From: Haemonchus contortus
Taxonomy: Eukaryota > Nematoda > Chromadorea > Rhabditida > Trichostrongylidae
Direction: 5' to 3'
Assembly (NCBI GenBank): GCA_000469685.2
Contig: LS997563.1
Span: 25,391,897-25,455,896, forward strand
Length of the DNA: 64,000 bases
Numbering within the stretch: the first letter of the stretch is position 1; every line of letters begins with the position of its first letter. Shown here piece after piece: positions 62,353 to 64,000 of the stretch. The notes under the pieces were generated by a model. It was not told the DNA's origin. It was given only the letters and a program-made list of their open reading frames with translations, and made no database searches. The position numbers and the translations under genes were made by a program.

Positions 62353-64000
62353 ACACTCAACTGAGTGCGCCACAACTGCATAGTAGCAAATAAACCACCC
62401 GTTGCCACAGTAAACAAGTGAGATTAGGAAGAGAGAAGACAAAAATACCGATCTCCAGAGCTGCAGTGGAAGTGTCTTCAACAAAGATGCCCTCATAGCC
62501 AGCAACCGCACCAGTTGGCCAAGGTGCCCTCATTCCGTAAGGAGTCATGGGACCAAGTCGGAACTTCGGCACACGGGTACGCCAACTTCCCTCGTGGAAC
62601 CGACTTGTAAGCTACTGGCTGAACGGCGAGATGTTAACTGTTGGGTCGGGCAATGACCAAATTAGAAACTTGCATATGGCAGACTCAGCAATGGTGGCGA
62701 CGGACTATCAGATCAAGAACAGAAAAGAAGCTCAACGAAAAAAAAACAGGACAAAAGGGAAAAAAAACAACATTCAAGAAGGAAAAAGAAAAGAGGTGAA
62801 AGCAACCCATAGGCAGAGACAGAAAGGAAGTCAAAATCGAGAGACAAAGTTAATTGGAAACAAAAACGGCGACACTTTCCAGTCAAGAGAATCCTGAACC
62901 AGGATGCATGATCGCAGGACAAAAAGAAGAATTTGCATCCGAAAGACTGTAAATGGAACTTTTGAGGCAACGAGATTAACCGGAGAGACATTCCATCGGA
63001 CACGGTTGTCCCTACATACCGCTACAGGTATAGCTGCTACCCGATCGATATCGTTGGCGAAACTACCTCAACAAGACCTGTAAATGATGGCAACATGATA
63101 ATGAACAAGCTTACGAGTCTATTATCTGAGCTACATTTAGGGCCCTCAATTTGGCCTTGAAAATCTTACCATTACTCGATAGTAGCACCTCTCGTGGGAG
63201 CTTTTCAAGCCATCTTGCTGTCCGAAAGAAGAAGGAATTAAATGCTAAGGCATGGTTGAGTCTTTTCAATCTTTTGCTTTGTAATGAGAAGCCGTTAGAT
63301 CTAGCACTACTAGGCCGGAAGACCCAGTACTTACTAGCTTTGAGCTTGATTTCTTTGCGAATTATGCGAAAGCAGAAAACGAGGTCACTTATGATACGTC
63401 TGTTCATTAAACTCATTAAGCCAAACATTTTTAGACGGTCTTCATAACTAGGTATCAGCCTGTACTCCGTGCCCGGAAACATTCTGAGAAACAAGATCCT
63501 TGTGAAAGTTCTCTGGACTTTCTCAAGTTTAGCAATATCCTTTTTAAGCACCGGGCTCCATACCTGAGAGCAGTGTTCGAGATGAGGGAGAACATATGCC
63601 TTGAACAAGCGAATTAAAATTCTGTGGTCGTTTGTTAGAACATTACGCAGAATGAGAAATAAAACAGAGGAAGCTTTATTTACCACGCTGTCTATATGGG
63701 AAGAAAACTTGAGATCAGGGCCGTACGTGAGTCCCAAGTCCTTGGCAGACGAACAGCGTGCCAGCTTGATGCCACAAATTTCATAATCCAAAGGAGATCC
63801 TACACCAACGTGTAACACCAAACATTTCTTATGGTTAATGGGAAGACGCCACAGCGTGGCCCACTCAGCCATCTTTTCAAGGGAGCGTTGAAGAGATGAT
63901 TGAGCTTCTTCCCGGTTCTCCATACCATACGAGACATAGATCTTAATGACATCAGCATAGATTTGCGTTTTGATGTAACTAGAAGTTGTTATGAAAGCTG
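62353..64000 (-). pseudogene. CR1/jockey-like LINE, 3' part, catalytic motif altered
   Basis: The open frame runs from the right edge (64000) to 63111 on the minus strand without a stop. It reads YADVIKIYVSY where YADD would be expected: the second catalytic Asp is Val (GTC, 63948-63950). Then follow KCLVLHVG, DLGLTYGPDLKFSSH, LFKAYVLPHLEHCSQVWSPV and LEKVQRTFTRILF, the conserved region after the polymerase core in CR1/jockey elements. About 0.75 kb of 3' untranslated sequence follows down to the (TAAA)n tail. The 890-bp intact frame suggests a fairly young copy; the YADV change should abolish polymerisation unless it is a sequencing error. The 5' part lies outside the window. Confidence 0.8.

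Overview
The window looks like intron-rich animal DNA from a nematode. Exons are short and end in strong pyrimidine-AG acceptors of the TTTCAG type. Two genes have an acceptor immediately before the first ATG, as expected of spliced-leader trans-splicing. The repeats are RTE/CR1-like LINEs, a Penelope-like element, mariner and Tc1-like transposons, tRNA-derived SINEs and hairpin MITEs. A strongylid such as a hookworm is my best guess, but that is inference; nothing in the sequence names the species.

Three host genes are recognisable. (1) On the minus strand at the left edge (1-2382) is a WD40 gene resembling the proteasomal-ATPase-associated factor PAAF1; its 3' end runs off the window. (2) On the plus strand, 6617-17944, is a CYTH-domain (triphosphate tunnel / ThTPase-CyaB-like) gene. 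Its last coding exon is separated from the rest by an intron of about 9.8 kb packed with a mariner, two LINEs, a (CACATA)n tract and a deleted mariner. (3) On the plus strand, 56197-61622, is an internal part of an MFS sugar transporter (GLUT/SLC2-like), with two hairpin MITEs in or between its introns. Its 5' and 3' exons were not found in the window.

The rest is mostly repeats. 3283-6467 holds a hairpin MITE and then a 2.86-kb foldback transposon with ~0.9-kb near-identical inverted arms, a tandem ~286-bp terminal unit and a perfect 9-bp target duplication; its spacer encodes a PHD-finger-like segment. 19854-27314 is a 7.46-kb almost pure (TATG)n tetranucleotide array, which creates giant false open frames on both strands. 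28-33.2 kb is a nested nest: an inverted pair of a dispersed repeat encloses AT microsatellites, a mariner with intact ends, a SINE and a 5'-inverted Penelope-like element that ends in a hammerhead-ribozyme-like motif. 34279-35002 is a palindromic element with three tRNA-like heads and a 12-bp flanking duplication. 36.3-39.7 kb is a decayed LINE. 42556-43817 is an end-to-end Tc1-like element. 46-53 kb has little I can identify. The right end (62320-64000) is the 3' part of a CR1/jockey-like LINE in which the catalytic YADD motif reads YADV.

There are no operons, CRISPR arrays or bacterial features. The mobile elements are almost all broken, so the functional content is probably the three host genes. 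The most unusual objects are the foldback element, the tRNA-headed palindrome, the Penelope hammerhead motif and the giant tetranucleotide array.
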